From Acestrorhynchus altus (Eukaryota; Chordata; Actinopteri; Characiformes; Acestrorhynchidae), in NCBI GenBank assembly GCA_034509495.1, contig CM067507.1, forward strand, positions 33,571,860 to 33,635,859: a stretch of 64,000 bases of DNA. Reading direction: 5' to 3'. The position numbers and the translations under genes were made by a program. The stretch's first letter is position 1. Each line of letters starts with the position of its first letter. The notes beneath the pieces are model-generated. The model saw only the letters and a list, made by a program, of their open reading frames with translations, was not told the origin of the DNA and did not search any database. Positions 14,201 to 24,285 of this stretch are shown piece after piece.

Positions 14201-17200
14201 GCTAGTCATTAAGGTTGTTGATAGAACAGATGCAGCCACTGTCTGTGTGAACATTTTACTGCCTTTGTCACTGAAAAGAGCATCAAATAAAATCTAGAAA
14301 TATCGGAGTATCTTTCGGTATCTTGAGAACACCAGTACCATGTAAGATCATCGACAGAATTCACTTGGAATTGGGCCAAAATCCCACTGTTTAGTGACAA
14401 ATACGATTTACGCGTTCACGTCGGTCAAACACAGCTAATTAAAGAAAATGTTTCGAGTGTGTTAAGTGTGAAAGGGTCGTAGTCTAGGAAACGTCTTAAT
14501 CCATATTCAGGAAACCAGCCTTCAACATAATCCCCTTCCTCTGACTGCTCGGTGGAAGGCTACAGGCATTCAGATACAACAAAGTTTGACAACGTTTGTG
14601 AACCCTTTGGAACACAGTGCTTCATTTTTACCACTGGATAAAGCTTTGCCTTAAGGTGGAACAACAGAGTCAAAGTCCGCAGAAATATTAAACGAAGGTA
14701 AACATTTGTGGTCTTATGTGCTTTAACAACTGTTCTTCTGAAAACACTCTGTCTCTGTTCTGGAAGGCAGATAGTGTTTGTGTTTGTGTTTCTCAATTCA
14801 AACCGAGCTGATTAGGACCTGAAATTGAATAACTGAAGATCTGATTACAATCTAAATGAGCTGAAGAGCTTCACTGTGTTTAAATCCTCAGTGGTTATAA
14901 TGTGTGTAAGGGCTGCTTAGATGAGTTTTAATCATCAATCAGTTCAATCAGAGAGCAGTTATCTCCTTTTTAAAGATCTTTACCTATAAAGTACACTTTT
15001 CCCAATGAAAACACAAGAAGCATAATAGGGCTGCATGATATTGAGGAGAAATCTGTGAGATGTATTGCGATAGTAATAGTAATGAATTAGTAATTATACT
15101 TTTTTAACCCACTGTGTTGTGCACGGGAATTAATCCATCCTCACACAATGATGCACACTAGTGACTTCACACACCAAGGGGCAGTGAGCACACATGCCCA
15201 GAGCTGTGGGCATGTGTGCTCACTGGGCATGTGTGATCACTCAGCAGCTGGGGAGTTCAGTGCCTTGCTCAAGGGCACTTCAGTCACATGCTTCCTTTTC
15301 AGGGATTCAAACTGGCGACCTTCAAGTCACAAGGCTGGTTCCTGAACCATGTTCACTGGGTATAAGGCCCCACGATTTCTGTGATGACACATATCGGATG
15401 ACGTTTCCTTTAAGAAAAAAAACAACTAAAAATCCAAATGGGAAAGGAAAATGGATTTTATCAGAATTACAAAGCATAAATGAGCCAACATGTTAAAAAA
15501 GCACGCTGTGTTTCCCATTTTGGACAAAAATAAATGATATTGGGCCTCTGGTTGATATGAAAATGAGAGCTGTGTGAATATTCCTTTTGTATCGAGCACC
15601 ATTTGACATTGCACAAGATACTACAAGTCCTGCAGTGTGGCTATTGCATCTGTATACTAATAACGATGCTGATAATGATGCTGATAACGACGTTGTAACA
15701 AATTGTGCAGCCTTGATGTTTCATGTATGTTCGACTGGCTTTAGACTCCCCAAACCTGTTTTCACTACTTTCATGACCTGAGATGAAGATCCCAGGTGTC
15801 ATATTTCCAAAATTCCATGTTCCAAAGAGTTCACAAACATGTTTCCAGGAAGACTCTCACCAAAAATATAAATCTTCATCTACACAGGAAAAATAACATA
15901 TTAAATGTGTGTTAACTATGTTAACTCAGTGGTAGGCATTCCCAGTCCTGGAGTGACAGATTCCAGCGCAGTTTGTAGACTGTCCTGCTCTAACAATCCT
16001 ACTACAACTGGAAATGAACGTGCCAGTTGAATAAAAACGTGCTTGAACAGGAAAAGTGCAGAACTGTGCAGGAATCCGGCACTCCCAGACGGGAATTGCC
16101 TACCCTTGTTTAAACTCTTAGTAAAAACAGTTGCGTGCCACACAAATGAAGTGATTTACACTAACCTGATGAGAATGTAATGACATGATGACTAAAACAA
16201 TGCACTACTTCAGCCCATAATATTAAATCTGAGCAGGTTTTACTGCACAAGCTCCTTTTAAATTGGATGTGCATGAACACGTCTCTCGTAGCATGCCAAA
16301 CTGACAGTGCAGACAACAGCTTAACATAACAGTCATCAACAACACTGACGCACAAGCTGCAGCACTCGCAGAGACACTGAACAAACACTCGGGATCTGGT
16401 TCAGGATCTCTGACTAATCCAATTGTGAACGAATATGATTTGTTTCCTGGCTAAGTGCTACATTAATCTGTTAGATGAACTGGCAGTCGGAGCAGTGGTT
16501 TAAAGCCAACACCAAGAGATTAGCTCAGTTTGCCCACTGTACCAAAGGTAATCCCGTAGATGGACTCGTACCTTGCTGGTGGAAGCTTTGTATGTGGTCT
16601 TCAGTTTTTGGGACAGCTGACTCGTACTGTGACTGGCTGTGAAAACAGGACAGGAATGATCAGAAATGGGATACAAATAAATGAACTACATCAGAAACAT
16701 TCGTTTAAGCTGTGAGGCCTAAATCTGTTACACACTAAATGCCCAAAAGCTCATCTTGTTCAGATGCTCATTCAACATCAGTGCCAAAATTACGGAGTTT
16801 GTTCCACTGTTGCTACAACAGCCTCTACTTGCCTACTAAGGCTTTTATACTTGATGTGCTGTGGGGAGAATTTGATTGCATTTAGCCATGAGAGCATTAC
16901 TGAAGAAAGGCACTCTTGTTAGATGATTGGTTTTGGCTCAAAAGTATTATGGAAGAATCTCTTCAACACAGCTCCATTCCTCCGTGGGTACTGGGGCTTG
17001 ATACCAGAGGTCTAATCTTGACCTTAAATCCAGTTTCCAGGTCTGGACTGGAATCCTCGGTAGATGTGACACTACGTGGTCAATCAGTTACATTTACTGC
17101 CCGTTTAACTTCCAGCATGAACAAAATCAGTGACTGAAGACTGAACTGAAGTCCAGATTTGATGACAAGGGTTTTATGCCCTGCAAGCTGGCTTGGCATT

Positions 17201-20200
17201 GAGTACAGGGACCTTAATCTCACGTGAGGTTACAGCAGAACATCAGTGAATGACTGCATAAGGCTGAAGCTGCATGTGTATTAGGTTACACATCCAGGTC
17301 TCATCAATTTATTGTTTATCCCAGTGGTCTCCAAACCTCCTCCCGGAGACCTCCCTCCCTGCAACGTCTGTAGAAGGTCACACTCCTGGGGAAGGGTATA
17401 AGACCACTGTTCCTTCCATTGTATGCTGTGTATGTTGTGCACACACGGCAATTAATCCTCTGCTTTTAACTCATCCTCACACACAAGTGAATTCACACAC
17501 CAGGGGGCAGTGAGCACACATGAGCAGTGGGCAGCGGCGGGCAGCCCTATCCTCAGGGGAGCAGTTCAGTGTCTTGCTCAAGGGCACTTGAGCAAGTTCA
17601 GGGATTCAAACCCGTGACCTTCCAGTCACAAGGCTGGTTCCCCAACCACCAGACCACAGCTGCTCCAGTTCTACTCCCTTTACTGATCTGTCTCTCTTAC
17701 CTTTAGTCTTCAAGGCTCCTTTAGCAAGGTCTCCTCCATCCACAGTCTGGCCCTCCCCAGCCAAGCGGTCATTCAGAGACTCGATCTCTCTCCTCACTAC
17801 ACAGTTAGCATTAGTGACACAGATCAGATCAGGATCCATAAGCATTTAAAAAATATTCACATCTCAAAGAACCTTTTAACATATAAAAGAACTATTTTCA
17901 CACCTAATCAAACAAGATTCTACAAGTAATCATGCTGCTGTATGCTTAAACACACAAGACGTCTTTATATACATATTTAAAAAATCTCTTTCAGAAGTTT
18001 GTTGGTTAGAAGAACAGATAGAACAGCACAGGTTTTGGGTGCTGATTTCTGTGATTTCCCTTTTTGTATGGATTTGTTCAATTATTATAAACTAGGGGAA
18101 GGAAGAAGAAGGAAGGAAGGAAGTGTGGGATTGCAGTGCTATTGGGAAAGAAGACAAAGGTTAGCAGGGACAAGGTTTTCAATGATCTGATCAATATTTA
18201 TTGATCTACTCATACAGAAGTTGTGTCTCTCGGTACGGCGTCGGGTATAACGCAACATGCCAGACGTCTCTGTAAGGAGTTATAGAGGTTCCTAATGGTG
18301 TCGTGTGATGATCCATCCCATGCAGCTTGAATGTTCTCACTCAGTTCTGCAGATGGTGTTCTAGGGGTGGAGTGTTGATAGAGCGCCCAATAGCATCCCA
18401 CACATTTTCAATCAGGGTAAGGTCTGGAGATGAGACCGACCACGGCGTAGTATCTAGGCATTGTCCTGATGGAATAGGTGTGTGTTCGGAAAAGGTAGGA
18501 CCTCTACACACTGATTTGTTGGTTGTCTCTACTAAGACATAAGTGGGACTCGTCAGTGAAGATGACCTGCTGCCATTCTGAGTGACTCTGTGACAGACGG
18601 GCACAACACCATTGGAATCAGTTGATTCGTTCTGGGAGGAACTGTTTCTTTGAGGAAGAGAGTTTTTACTCCAAGTTCAGACCACTTTACAAGTTTACAA
18701 CCAAATCCAGGACAGGTTATAATCACTGAAGCAGCTTAACGCTACAAATACACATTCAACTTACAATTTATCTTTTACTTACATTCAAGGTTTTCAATGT
18801 AGAGATTCTCAAATTCTCGTTCTATCTGTCCAAACAGGTCAAGCAGGTTGCTCCTCAGAGCCATGGGCAGCTTGGAGTCCTACAAGGAATGTCAGAGATC
18901 ACAATTCAGCTCTGAAATATCCACAGAATTCAGTATCTGATTGGCAGATCTCCACACTAACTCCACACCCAGCAAACAGAAAGTGGATTCCCAAACCAGT
19001 CTTAATTACAAAATCACACGTGAAGACACTGATCTACAGGAAGTAGTGTGCATTCCTGGTGTTACTCACTATTAAAGCAACAGACAGGAAGGGGGTAAAG
19101 CTAAGGGAGTTACTGTGGAGCTTTTAAACACTATCAAACACACCTAACAGGACCTGCAGCTGTGGTTTAGAAACACACCCACACGTTCTACAGGCTATTA
19201 CACCAGCAGTTAAATCACTAATCTGTCTGCAGTGACGAGAGATGTAAGATCATATGTGGCTTCGTATGTGCTCGTGGGATCCTTTCCAGGTTAAGTGGGC
19301 AAAAATGCAATATATCGAAATATGATACACTACACTTGTGTGTACATTATAGGAGCTTTCAGTTTCTTTAGCTCTAACAACAAACTTTGTGTATCATTAA
19401 CAGGGACAACACAATGCCCAATATTACACCGCATGAATAATGACTTGAAATAATATCACAATAATGATTAAAAATTATACATAGTTAAGCAATAAAAGGC
19501 ATAACATTAAGAAATGAAACAATTCTTTACTATTTTAAGCTAGATTACTTTTTATGTCCACCGTTTTTTACTTCCTAAAGGCCTGTAGTTCTTCGAAACT
19601 CATCTTGCTGCTCTCCTCTACAGACTTCCATTCACAGATCTTCAGTGATGTTTAGGTGGGGAACTGTGAGGGCCATAGTTTGCACTGTTGAGGTATTCCA
19701 TTGTGGTTTCCGCGCGGCTCGTCCTCAATGTTCCTAAATTCAGTCACGTAACTCCTCTGCTGCGTTCCCTTCATTGGCTCCCTGTAGCTGCCCGCATCAG
19801 ATTCAAAACCTTGATGCTGACCTACAAAGCCAAAAATGGACCAGCCCCTCCATACATGATGGCAATGGTCAAAACTCGAGCTGCACCAAGAGCCCTTCGA
19901 GCTTCAAATACAGCTCGGCTTGACCCACCATCCCCTCAGGATGCAAGGTAAACATGCATCCAGACTCTTTTCTGTTCTGGCACCAAAATGGTGGAATGAA
20001 CTTCCCCTGGGAGTCCGAACAGCCGAGTCCCTCAATGTCTTCAAACGCAGACTGAAGACTCATCTGTTTCAGGAGTACTTAACTCCATAAAGACTTTTGT
20101 TTCAACACGGTCTAAATGTGTGGAATCTCTAGATTCCAGCCTTATCTACTAGCTAAGGATGTTCTAAGTAAACAGCAAAGCACTTTTGTAAGTCGCTCTG

Positions 20201-20749
20201 GATAAGGGCGTCTGCTAAATGCCACAAATGTAAATGTAAATGTTTCTGAAGCGTGATTAGGATCATTATCCTGCTGTAGAAGCTCATGCTCTTTTCAGCA
20301 TTTTAACAGATAGTGAGATATTTGTTTCCAAATATAACAGGCCTGCCTAGATGTTTTTTGGAAAATTGCTGATACTGAATCTGTATTGGTCAAACTGACT
20401 GGAGTGTAATAAGCAGCATCACATTAATACATCTAACAAAGAAGGGAAAGAAACAACAGAAAGACTACAATGGCCCTTACGGCAGTAATAACCAACTTAC
20501 CTCCATTCTGGAGAGCAAGCAGCATCCAGAGAACTTCCAAATTAAAACTACACAGAGACAAGTGGTGTACAAAGAACAAAAACAAGTAGAGATGTAACTG
20601 GCTGTGAGCCTGCACCTCTTTCCATAACAAGGCCAGTTGGAAACACGGCCAAGCAGACACTGCAAAATGACAGACACTTGCTAAAGAAGAGTGGAGAGTG
20701 TGTCCAAAGCAAGGTTAACTGCACTCCACTGTCACTGCCATACGTCCGT

Positions 20750-20808
<59 letters not shown>

Positions 20809-20822
20809 ACACACACACACAC

Positions 20823-20872
<50 letters not shown>

Positions 20873-23800
20873 TAGCCAACAATAACTGGCCCCTTATTCA
20901 CATAAAGCCACTCAGTCCTAAAACATAGAGGTGTCCATGGCAACTGAACGTAATAACAGTACCGAGAGAGAAAGGCAGTGTATCATAATCCTCAGGACCC
21001 GTTTACATAGGGGCCTGTCAATCAACAGAGAGTCAACAGGTAGCATTGATGGATGGAAAGGGCCGCTGAAAGGAATAATCAACCCCTAACATGACCCCTC
21101 CATTAACATTTGATGAGTTAACGGAGGCTGTGGTGGGTTTGAAACACAGGCATTATGGTACACAGAGCTGAGAGAGTATCTGCAAACAGCTACATATGTT
21201 AAAGTACTGAACTGAACAGGGGTTTGCTTCAAATTAAAGTAACTCTAGTCCTGGAGGACCCTCTGCCCTACATATATTAGCAAATTCTTGCTCCAACACC
21301 TCAGGAAGGGCTTGGCAATTAGCGGAATAGCTGGATTAGGTGTGCTGGGAGCAGGGTAAACACTAAATTGTGCAGGGCAGGGCTGCCTCCAGAACCATAG
21401 TCCGGAACGGCTGTTCTACTATTCTATAGTATAATACAGTATAATACTGTGTTTATTAACCCTCGTCTTGGAGGTACCCCCGCCCCACACTTTTTAGATT
21501 TAACACATTAACAGTCTTGTTAATGAGCTGATTAGGTGTGGTGGGAAAGATGTAAAATATGCAGGGTAGGGGTGCCTCCAGGACCAGGGTATAGACTCAT
21601 TGTTAGAGTGGTTCCATATTTTAATAATATATTATTATATTTCATAGATATACACCGTGCAGTTTTGCTATTGTGTCTATAAATGCATTTGAGATCTTTC
21701 CTTAAAGGAAAAAACTATATCAAATACAAATAAATAAGTAAATAAACAGATTAAGTGAGAAAACTGAAAATGGTTTCTTCTGGATGCATATGTGGATGCT
21801 TCTTGCATTTGCATTATTCAGTCATTTATAAACTGCAGAGGAGTTACTAGTTCTTCAACTTCAAATTTAATACAGGTACAGCACCAGCCAAATTCCTTCA
21901 ATATTACTCAGAACAGACTCACAGAAACGTCTGTCATTTGTCAACAAATTTCAGTACTTAAGCAGTCTGAGCATCTGGAAGCCAATATGCATGAGTGGTC
22001 TTTAACCTAGACTGCTCTCTGGCTGTCTAAATTATATTCCTTATGCATGATTTATAATTCTGTATTAACGCCAGGGCTTTCTGATTAGACTGCAGTTTCT
22101 TCCAGTTCCCCTCCAGAACCTCAACCTCAATCAGCCTGGAGTTTAAAAGTGAGTATCATGAATCAGTATATTTACCAATACTAGGGCTGGGGGATCCATA
22201 TATTTCATACATATCCAAACCAGAGGAAAGAATTAAATAAATCATTTAATAAATGTTAAACCAATCAATCTGACAACCACCTAAAGGCACATGGGTGAAC
22301 CCGATTTTTTTTGGTTTGTATACTAGATAAGCCCAGTCACTGTCACTGCTGTAATTGTGAAATACTGTCCTCATTTTTAAATACTGCAGTATATCGTATT
22401 ACTGTTATACCACCCAACCCCAATCAACGCTGAACAATATTAACTCAGCCATATTTATGATTCACTGAATCATTTCCAAACTAATCAAAAATACAAAGTA
22501 CAAGAAGACAAAGATGTGCAAACCTATTTAACATCCAGAGCAGCTGTACACGATCAGAGGCTCAGTGTTTGACACAGCATCGTTTAACATGATTCTTATC
22601 AGTGTTTGCACAGGGAATGTCCTCTGATAACGTAACATTTTTAGAACAAAGGAGTGTTTTGAGAGCGTCAGATCACAGAGTCACAGTGCTCAATCGATGT
22701 AGAACCTACTCATTTACTAAAACAGTCAACCGCATCCTGGTGTATGGCATTTACCAGTGTGTGAAAGGCAAGCTCTGACATGAATTACTCCTGTAAAGCT
22801 TGTAAACATTGGTTTTATATTTAATAAACATATTTGCTGTTCACAAGCATGCCTTCAGTTTCTAAGTCTGACTTAAATCACCACAGTGCAAAAATACAAG
22901 TGCCTCATTGTCATGGAAACCATTCAGAGCACATCAAAACAGTCCTAGGGGTAAAGAAATGTGTGAACAAAGTGACAGACCTGAAAATAAAACTGTTATT
23001 AATACCTACATTAACGGACCTGTTATATATAAATATTATTCTACCTCCTCAGTCCACATGCTTCTTTCACTTCAGATGCCTCTTCTGTATCTCTCAGTTT
23101 CAACTTAACAAATTAACAAAAGCATATGTAGAGCTTTCCACAAGGGGGTGCTCAAAGGGTGATTTGTATTTATAACAGTGATGTACAGTGGGGAAAATAC
23201 GTATTTGACCTGTATTAATTGCACGTTTGAACTTGTTACCTGTAAAAAGACACCTGTCCACACAATACTCCAACCTCTGCACCATTGCCAAGACAAAAAG
23301 CTGACTAAGGACACCAGGGACAAAACTGTAGACCTGCACAAGGCTGGGATGGGCTACAGGACAGGGCAATAATGGATTAAAATCCTGCCGGGCACACAAG
23401 GTCCCCCTGCTCACACCAGCACATGTCTGGGCCCATTTGAAGTTCGTCAATGACCATCTGGATGATCCAGAGGAGGCTTAGGAGAAGGCCATGTGGTCAG
23501 ATAAGATCAAAATAGATTTTTTTTGTTTCAACACCACACACCATTTTTGGAGCAAGAAGAAGGAAGAAAAAGAGCTGGAACTCAATGTTGCCCAGCAAAA
23601 TCTGAAACATCTGAAGCACTATCCCTGCTACAGTGTGTGCAAATTTGGTCAACAACAACAGGAAACATCTGACCTCTGCAATTGCAAAGAAAGGATTCTG
23701 TACTAAATATTAGGTTGAACCTACAATAAAAATACAGACGTCTCCATTCTTCCTGCAAAATCGTTAGGATATCAAATACTTATTTCCCCCACTGTAAATA

Positions 23801-24016
23801 TAAATTACCTCCAACTGTAGGTGGAGCCCAAGAGCAAAAACACATTTTTTTGCATAATGTTGCTTTAATTTGGTCCTCCATTTCCATACATTAATGAACT
23901 ATAACCATGTATTGTATGATAAAGTAATAATGGATGCAAGTATGTTTTGCAGGATTGCAGTATTTAATTCATACAGACAGATGGAGATAGAAATTGAGAG
24001 TAATAGAGACAGAGAC

Positions 24017-24066
<50 letters not shown>

Positions 24067-24285
24067 CTTTCTTGAATGTTATAGTCACTCACTCATAAGG
24101 CACATGAACCATAAATAACACCCACTTACGGAAAGCCATGAGCTCACCTGTCCCTCCAGCATGTCTCTGTGGATGGGGGGCCGCTCCTGCTCCGTGCTGT
24201 TGGTCCTCCGGATGGAGAGGCTGTGCGACTTGCGCTTCTGCTTGGCTTGACGGGCGGCTCCGCTGTTTCCACTCTCAACAGGCAT
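4874..24285 (-). CDS. wdr37: WD repeat-containing protein 37, partial (10 coding exons, 3' part off the left edge)
   Basis: Ten exons on the minus strand join in frame (1103 nt, residues 1-367 plus two bases) with GT/AG ends throughout. The product aligns by eye over its whole length with vertebrate WDR37. It has a basic N-terminus (KQKRK at 15-19), a glutamate-rich coiled-coil-like stretch around 55-110, a Ser/Thr-rich segment at 111-143, then WD40 units near 152-200, 202-228, 277-320 and 322-367, with an acidic linker near 246-262. From family knowledge, WDR37 binds and stabilises PACS1/PACS2, and human missense changes cause a neuro-oculo-cardio-genitourinary syndrome. The human protein is 494 residues, so about 125 residues and the stop codon lie left of position 1. 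No exon encoding them was found in 1-4873. The gene is divergent from idi1, as in mammals. Confidence 0.96.
5174..5408 (-). CDS. wdr37: wdr37 coding exon 9 (acidic linker and WD unit)
   Basis: The exon is 235 nt, acceptor ccatcag, donor gtgaga. It encodes residues 243-320: an Asp/Glu-rich linker (DDDVDFSDKDEADGEADG), then CPTVRV and a complete WD unit (LKSHQGVVIAADWLVGGKQ, VTASWDRAANLYDVE). It is the longest exon in the window and very close to mammalian WDR37. Confidence 0.96.
5590..6120 (+). repeat. Purine-rich degenerate repeat in wdr37 intron 8
   Basis: About 530 bp of (g/a)-rich sequence built from variants of gagagtgca, gagtgcaaaa and gagtgcatgagaaa. The spacing is irregular, roughly 18-24 bp. 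The strand bias gives open minus-strand frames without homology to any protein. The tract fills most of the intron. Confidence 0.75.
6160..6236 (-). CDS. wdr37: wdr37 coding exon 8
   Basis: The exon is 77 nt, acceptor tgacag, donor gtgagt. It encodes split Ala217, SGDQTAHIWRYMVQLPLP and QPPADIS. It holds the second WD unit (SGDQTAHIWRY) and enters the proline-rich linker. A (CA)n tract abuts the acceptor in the intron. Confidence 0.94.
6549..6593 (-). CDS. wdr37: wdr37 coding exon 7 (micro-exon)
   Basis: The exon is only 45 nt, acceptor ttgcag. The donor gtttgc is weak but keeps the frame. It encodes split Val202 and NSIKFHPTEQMALT. It is too short to stand out as an ORF and is supported by phase and homology on both sides. 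Confidence 0.93.
6720..6860. mobile_element. Fold-back repeat (family F), copy 1
   Basis: Ends in gcaggggtgcctccaggacc agagttgag, shared with other F copies. It lies in wdr37 intron 6, directly beside a second copy. Confidence 0.6.
6887..7064. mobile_element. Fold-back repeat (family F), copy 2
   Basis: The left end caggggtaggcaaccctggt is complementary to the right end region (ggccaggattaccgacccc). The interior has ctgctccaaccgatct and gaatcaggtgtgcttgagca. It is a hairpin-type element of 178 bp. Confidence 0.7.
7375..7500. mobile_element. Family G fragment
   Basis: aatggctctatacagaacca, caagaaccatatgaa and aaaagggttcc resemble the G family. It is a short fragment in wdr37 intron 6. Confidence 0.4.
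7526..7597 (-). CDS. wdr37: wdr37 coding exon 6
   Basis: The exon is 72 nt, acceptor tttttag, donor gtgagc. It encodes split Asp178, HCAMLWSIETGKCLLKYAGH and AGS to residue 201, ending the first WD unit (LWSIETGK) and opening the second (AGHAGSV). Confidence 0.95.
8665..8800 (-). CDS. wdr37: wdr37 coding exon 5 (start of WD40 domain)
   Basis: The exon is 136 nt, acceptor cttag, donor gtacag. It encodes residues 133-177, from IVSSFKATTSRA through the first WD40 strand set (YVGHRDGIWDLSV, VLGTASA). A 7.8-kb intron separates it from exon 4. Confidence 0.95.
8853..8882 (+). repeat. (CA)n microsatellite
   Basis: About 14 units, 55 bp upstream of wdr37 exon 5 in transcript direction. Confidence 0.9.
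11165..11222 (+). repeat. (CA)n microsatellite
   Basis: About 28 uninterrupted units in wdr37 intron 4. Confidence 0.95.
13103..13213. mobile_element. Short MITE-like element with inverted ends
   Basis: The left end tttcccaaatacagatta and the right end taatctgtttgggaaa are inverted repeats with one 2-base difference. It is 111 bp in total, in wdr37 intron 4. Confidence 0.6.
15109..15352 (-). mobile_element. tRNA-derived SINE (family A), decayed
   Basis: Shares gtgccttgctcaagggcact, gggattcaaactggcgacct and tcacaaggctggttcc with the copy at 17421-17664. The head is at the right end on the minus strand. The A-box region is mostly lost here. Confidence 0.7.
15929..16105. mobile_element. Fold-back repeat (family F), copy 3
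   Basis: The left end gtggtaggcattcccagtcc pairs with the right end gggaattgcctaccc. The interior has ctgctctaacaatcct and gtgcttgaacagg. It lies in wdr37 intron 4. Confidence 0.65.
16572..16636 (-). CDS. wdr37: wdr37 coding exon 4 (Ser/Thr-rich segment)
   Basis: The exon is 65 nt, acceptor ttttcacag, donor gtacga. It encodes Ala111 (split codon) and SHSTSQLSQKLKTTYKAS to Lys132. Numbering matches human, and Ser119, Thr125, Ser129 and Thr130, reported from human disease variants, are all present here. Confidence 0.94.
17421..17664 (-). mobile_element. tRNA-derived SINE (family A)
   Basis: The minus strand begins gtggtctggtggttggggaa and has ggtcacgggtttgaatccct, which resemble the tRNA A and B boxes. 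The rest of the SINE body follows (ttgagcaagacactgaactg). It lies in wdr37 intron 3 and ends about 40 bp from exon 3. Confidence 0.75.
17701..17796 (-). CDS. wdr37: wdr37 coding exon 3
   Basis: The exon is 96 nt, acceptor gtgtag, donor gtaaga. It completes Leu79 (T+TG) and encodes RREIESLNDRLAGEG through ALKTK at residue 110, continuing the charged helical segment. Confidence 0.94.
18190..18660 (-). pseudogene. Tc1/mariner-like transposase remnant
   Basis: On the minus strand two overlapping frames read SPDLTLIENVWDAIGRSIN followed by AELSENIQAAWDGSSHDTI and NLYNSLQRRL, the C-terminal DDE region of Tc1-like transposases (SPDL-P-IE-W). It is frameshifted and lies in wdr37 intron 2. Confidence 0.75.
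18783..18879 (-). CDS. wdr37: wdr37 coding exon 2
   Basis: The exon is 97 nt, acceptor gtag, donor gtaagt. It encodes residues 47-78 (from DSKLPMALRS to NLYIENLE) and the first base of Leu79. It contains the start of the amphipathic, coiled-coil-like segment (FGQIEREFENLYIENLE). Confidence 0.95.
19700..20242 (+). mobile_element. L2-like non-LTR retrotransposon, 3' end (frameshifted)
   Basis: The frame reads PKFSHVTPLLRSLHWLPVAA, then RIRFKTLMLTYKAKNGPAPP: the C-terminal part of a fish LINE polymerase ORF. It breaks near 19950. A second frame continues with VLAPKWWNELPLGVRTAESL and KTHLFQEYLTP then stop. The 3' tail has the common teleost LINE end (gtcgctctggataagggcg tctgctaaatgcc) and a short (taaatg)n tail. 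It lies inside wdr37 intron 2. Confidence 0.85.
20751..20871 (+). repeat. (CA)n microsatellite
   Basis: About 60 units with two single-base interruptions, the longest CA tract here. Gives false His-Thr and Cys-Val frames. Confidence 0.95.
21243..21592. mobile_element. Two adjacent fold-back repeats (family F), copies 4 and 5
   Basis: Copy 4 (21243-21401) begins ctctagtcctggaggaccct and ends cagggctgcctccagaacc. Copy 5 (21459-21590) begins accctcgtcttggaggtacc and ends aggggtgcctccaggaccag. Both hold attaggtgtg(c/g)tggga inside. Confidence 0.65.
23042..23870 (+). mobile_element. Dispersed repeat (family R) split by a Tc1-like element
   Basis: The left part (23045-23160: agtccacatgcttctttcac, ctgtatctctcagttt) and right part (23800-23870: gcataatgttgctttaat) together match the uninterrupted copy at 56596-56735. 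The 609-bp transposon sits between them. Confidence 0.65.
23186..23794 (+). mobile_element. Decayed Tc1-like transposon with both terminal repeats and TA target site
   Basis: The element is 609 bp between TA dinucleotides (23184-23185 and 23795-23796). Left end CAGTGGGGAAAATACGTATT, right end (reversed) CAGTGGGGGAAATAAGTATT. The interior has frameshifted transposase traces (AHVWAHLKFVNDHLDDPEEA, MWSDKIKIDFFCFNTTHHFW). It is internally deleted and inserted into another repeat. Confidence 0.85.
24007..24066 (+). repeat. (GA)n microsatellite
   Basis: gagaca units then about 22 GA units, roughly 80 bp downstream (transcript sense) of wdr37 coding exon 1. Confidence 0.95.
24148..24285 (-). CDS. 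wdr37: wdr37 coding exon 1 (start codon)
   Basis: The exon is 138 nt, 46 codons, from ATG at 24285-24283 to GGACAG before the donor gtgagc. It encodes MPVESGNSGAARQAKQKRK and onward to DMLEGQ, the same length as the first 46 residues of human WDR37, which fixes the start. A GTG lies directly upstream and is not needed. A 5' UTR acceptor is likely just upstream: either ttccag near 24330 or gtgcag near 24310. Confidence 0.95.

Larger units (their letters stand above)
8801..16571 (-). other. wdr37: wdr37 intron 4 (7.8 kb)
   Basis: The largest intron within the window. It holds the CA tract at 11165, the small MITE at 13103, SINE A at 15109 and fold-back copy 3. The remaining sequence, mainly 9000-13000 and 13250-15000, is AT-rich and unique. 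No further exon is visible. Confidence 0.7.
18880..24147 (-). other. wdr37: wdr37 intron 1 (5.3 kb between coding exons 1 and 2)
   Basis: Holds the LINE 3' end, long CA tract, fold-back copies 4 and 5, the family R repeat split by a Tc1-like element, and the GA tract. The part at 21600-23040 is AT-rich and unique. Confidence 0.7.

Noticed and set aside
17600..17664. tRNA gene-like A and B boxes
   Set aside because: The promoter-like boxes belong to a SINE head that continues into a repeated body; it does not fold as a full tRNA and a second decayed copy exists at 15.1-15.35 kb.
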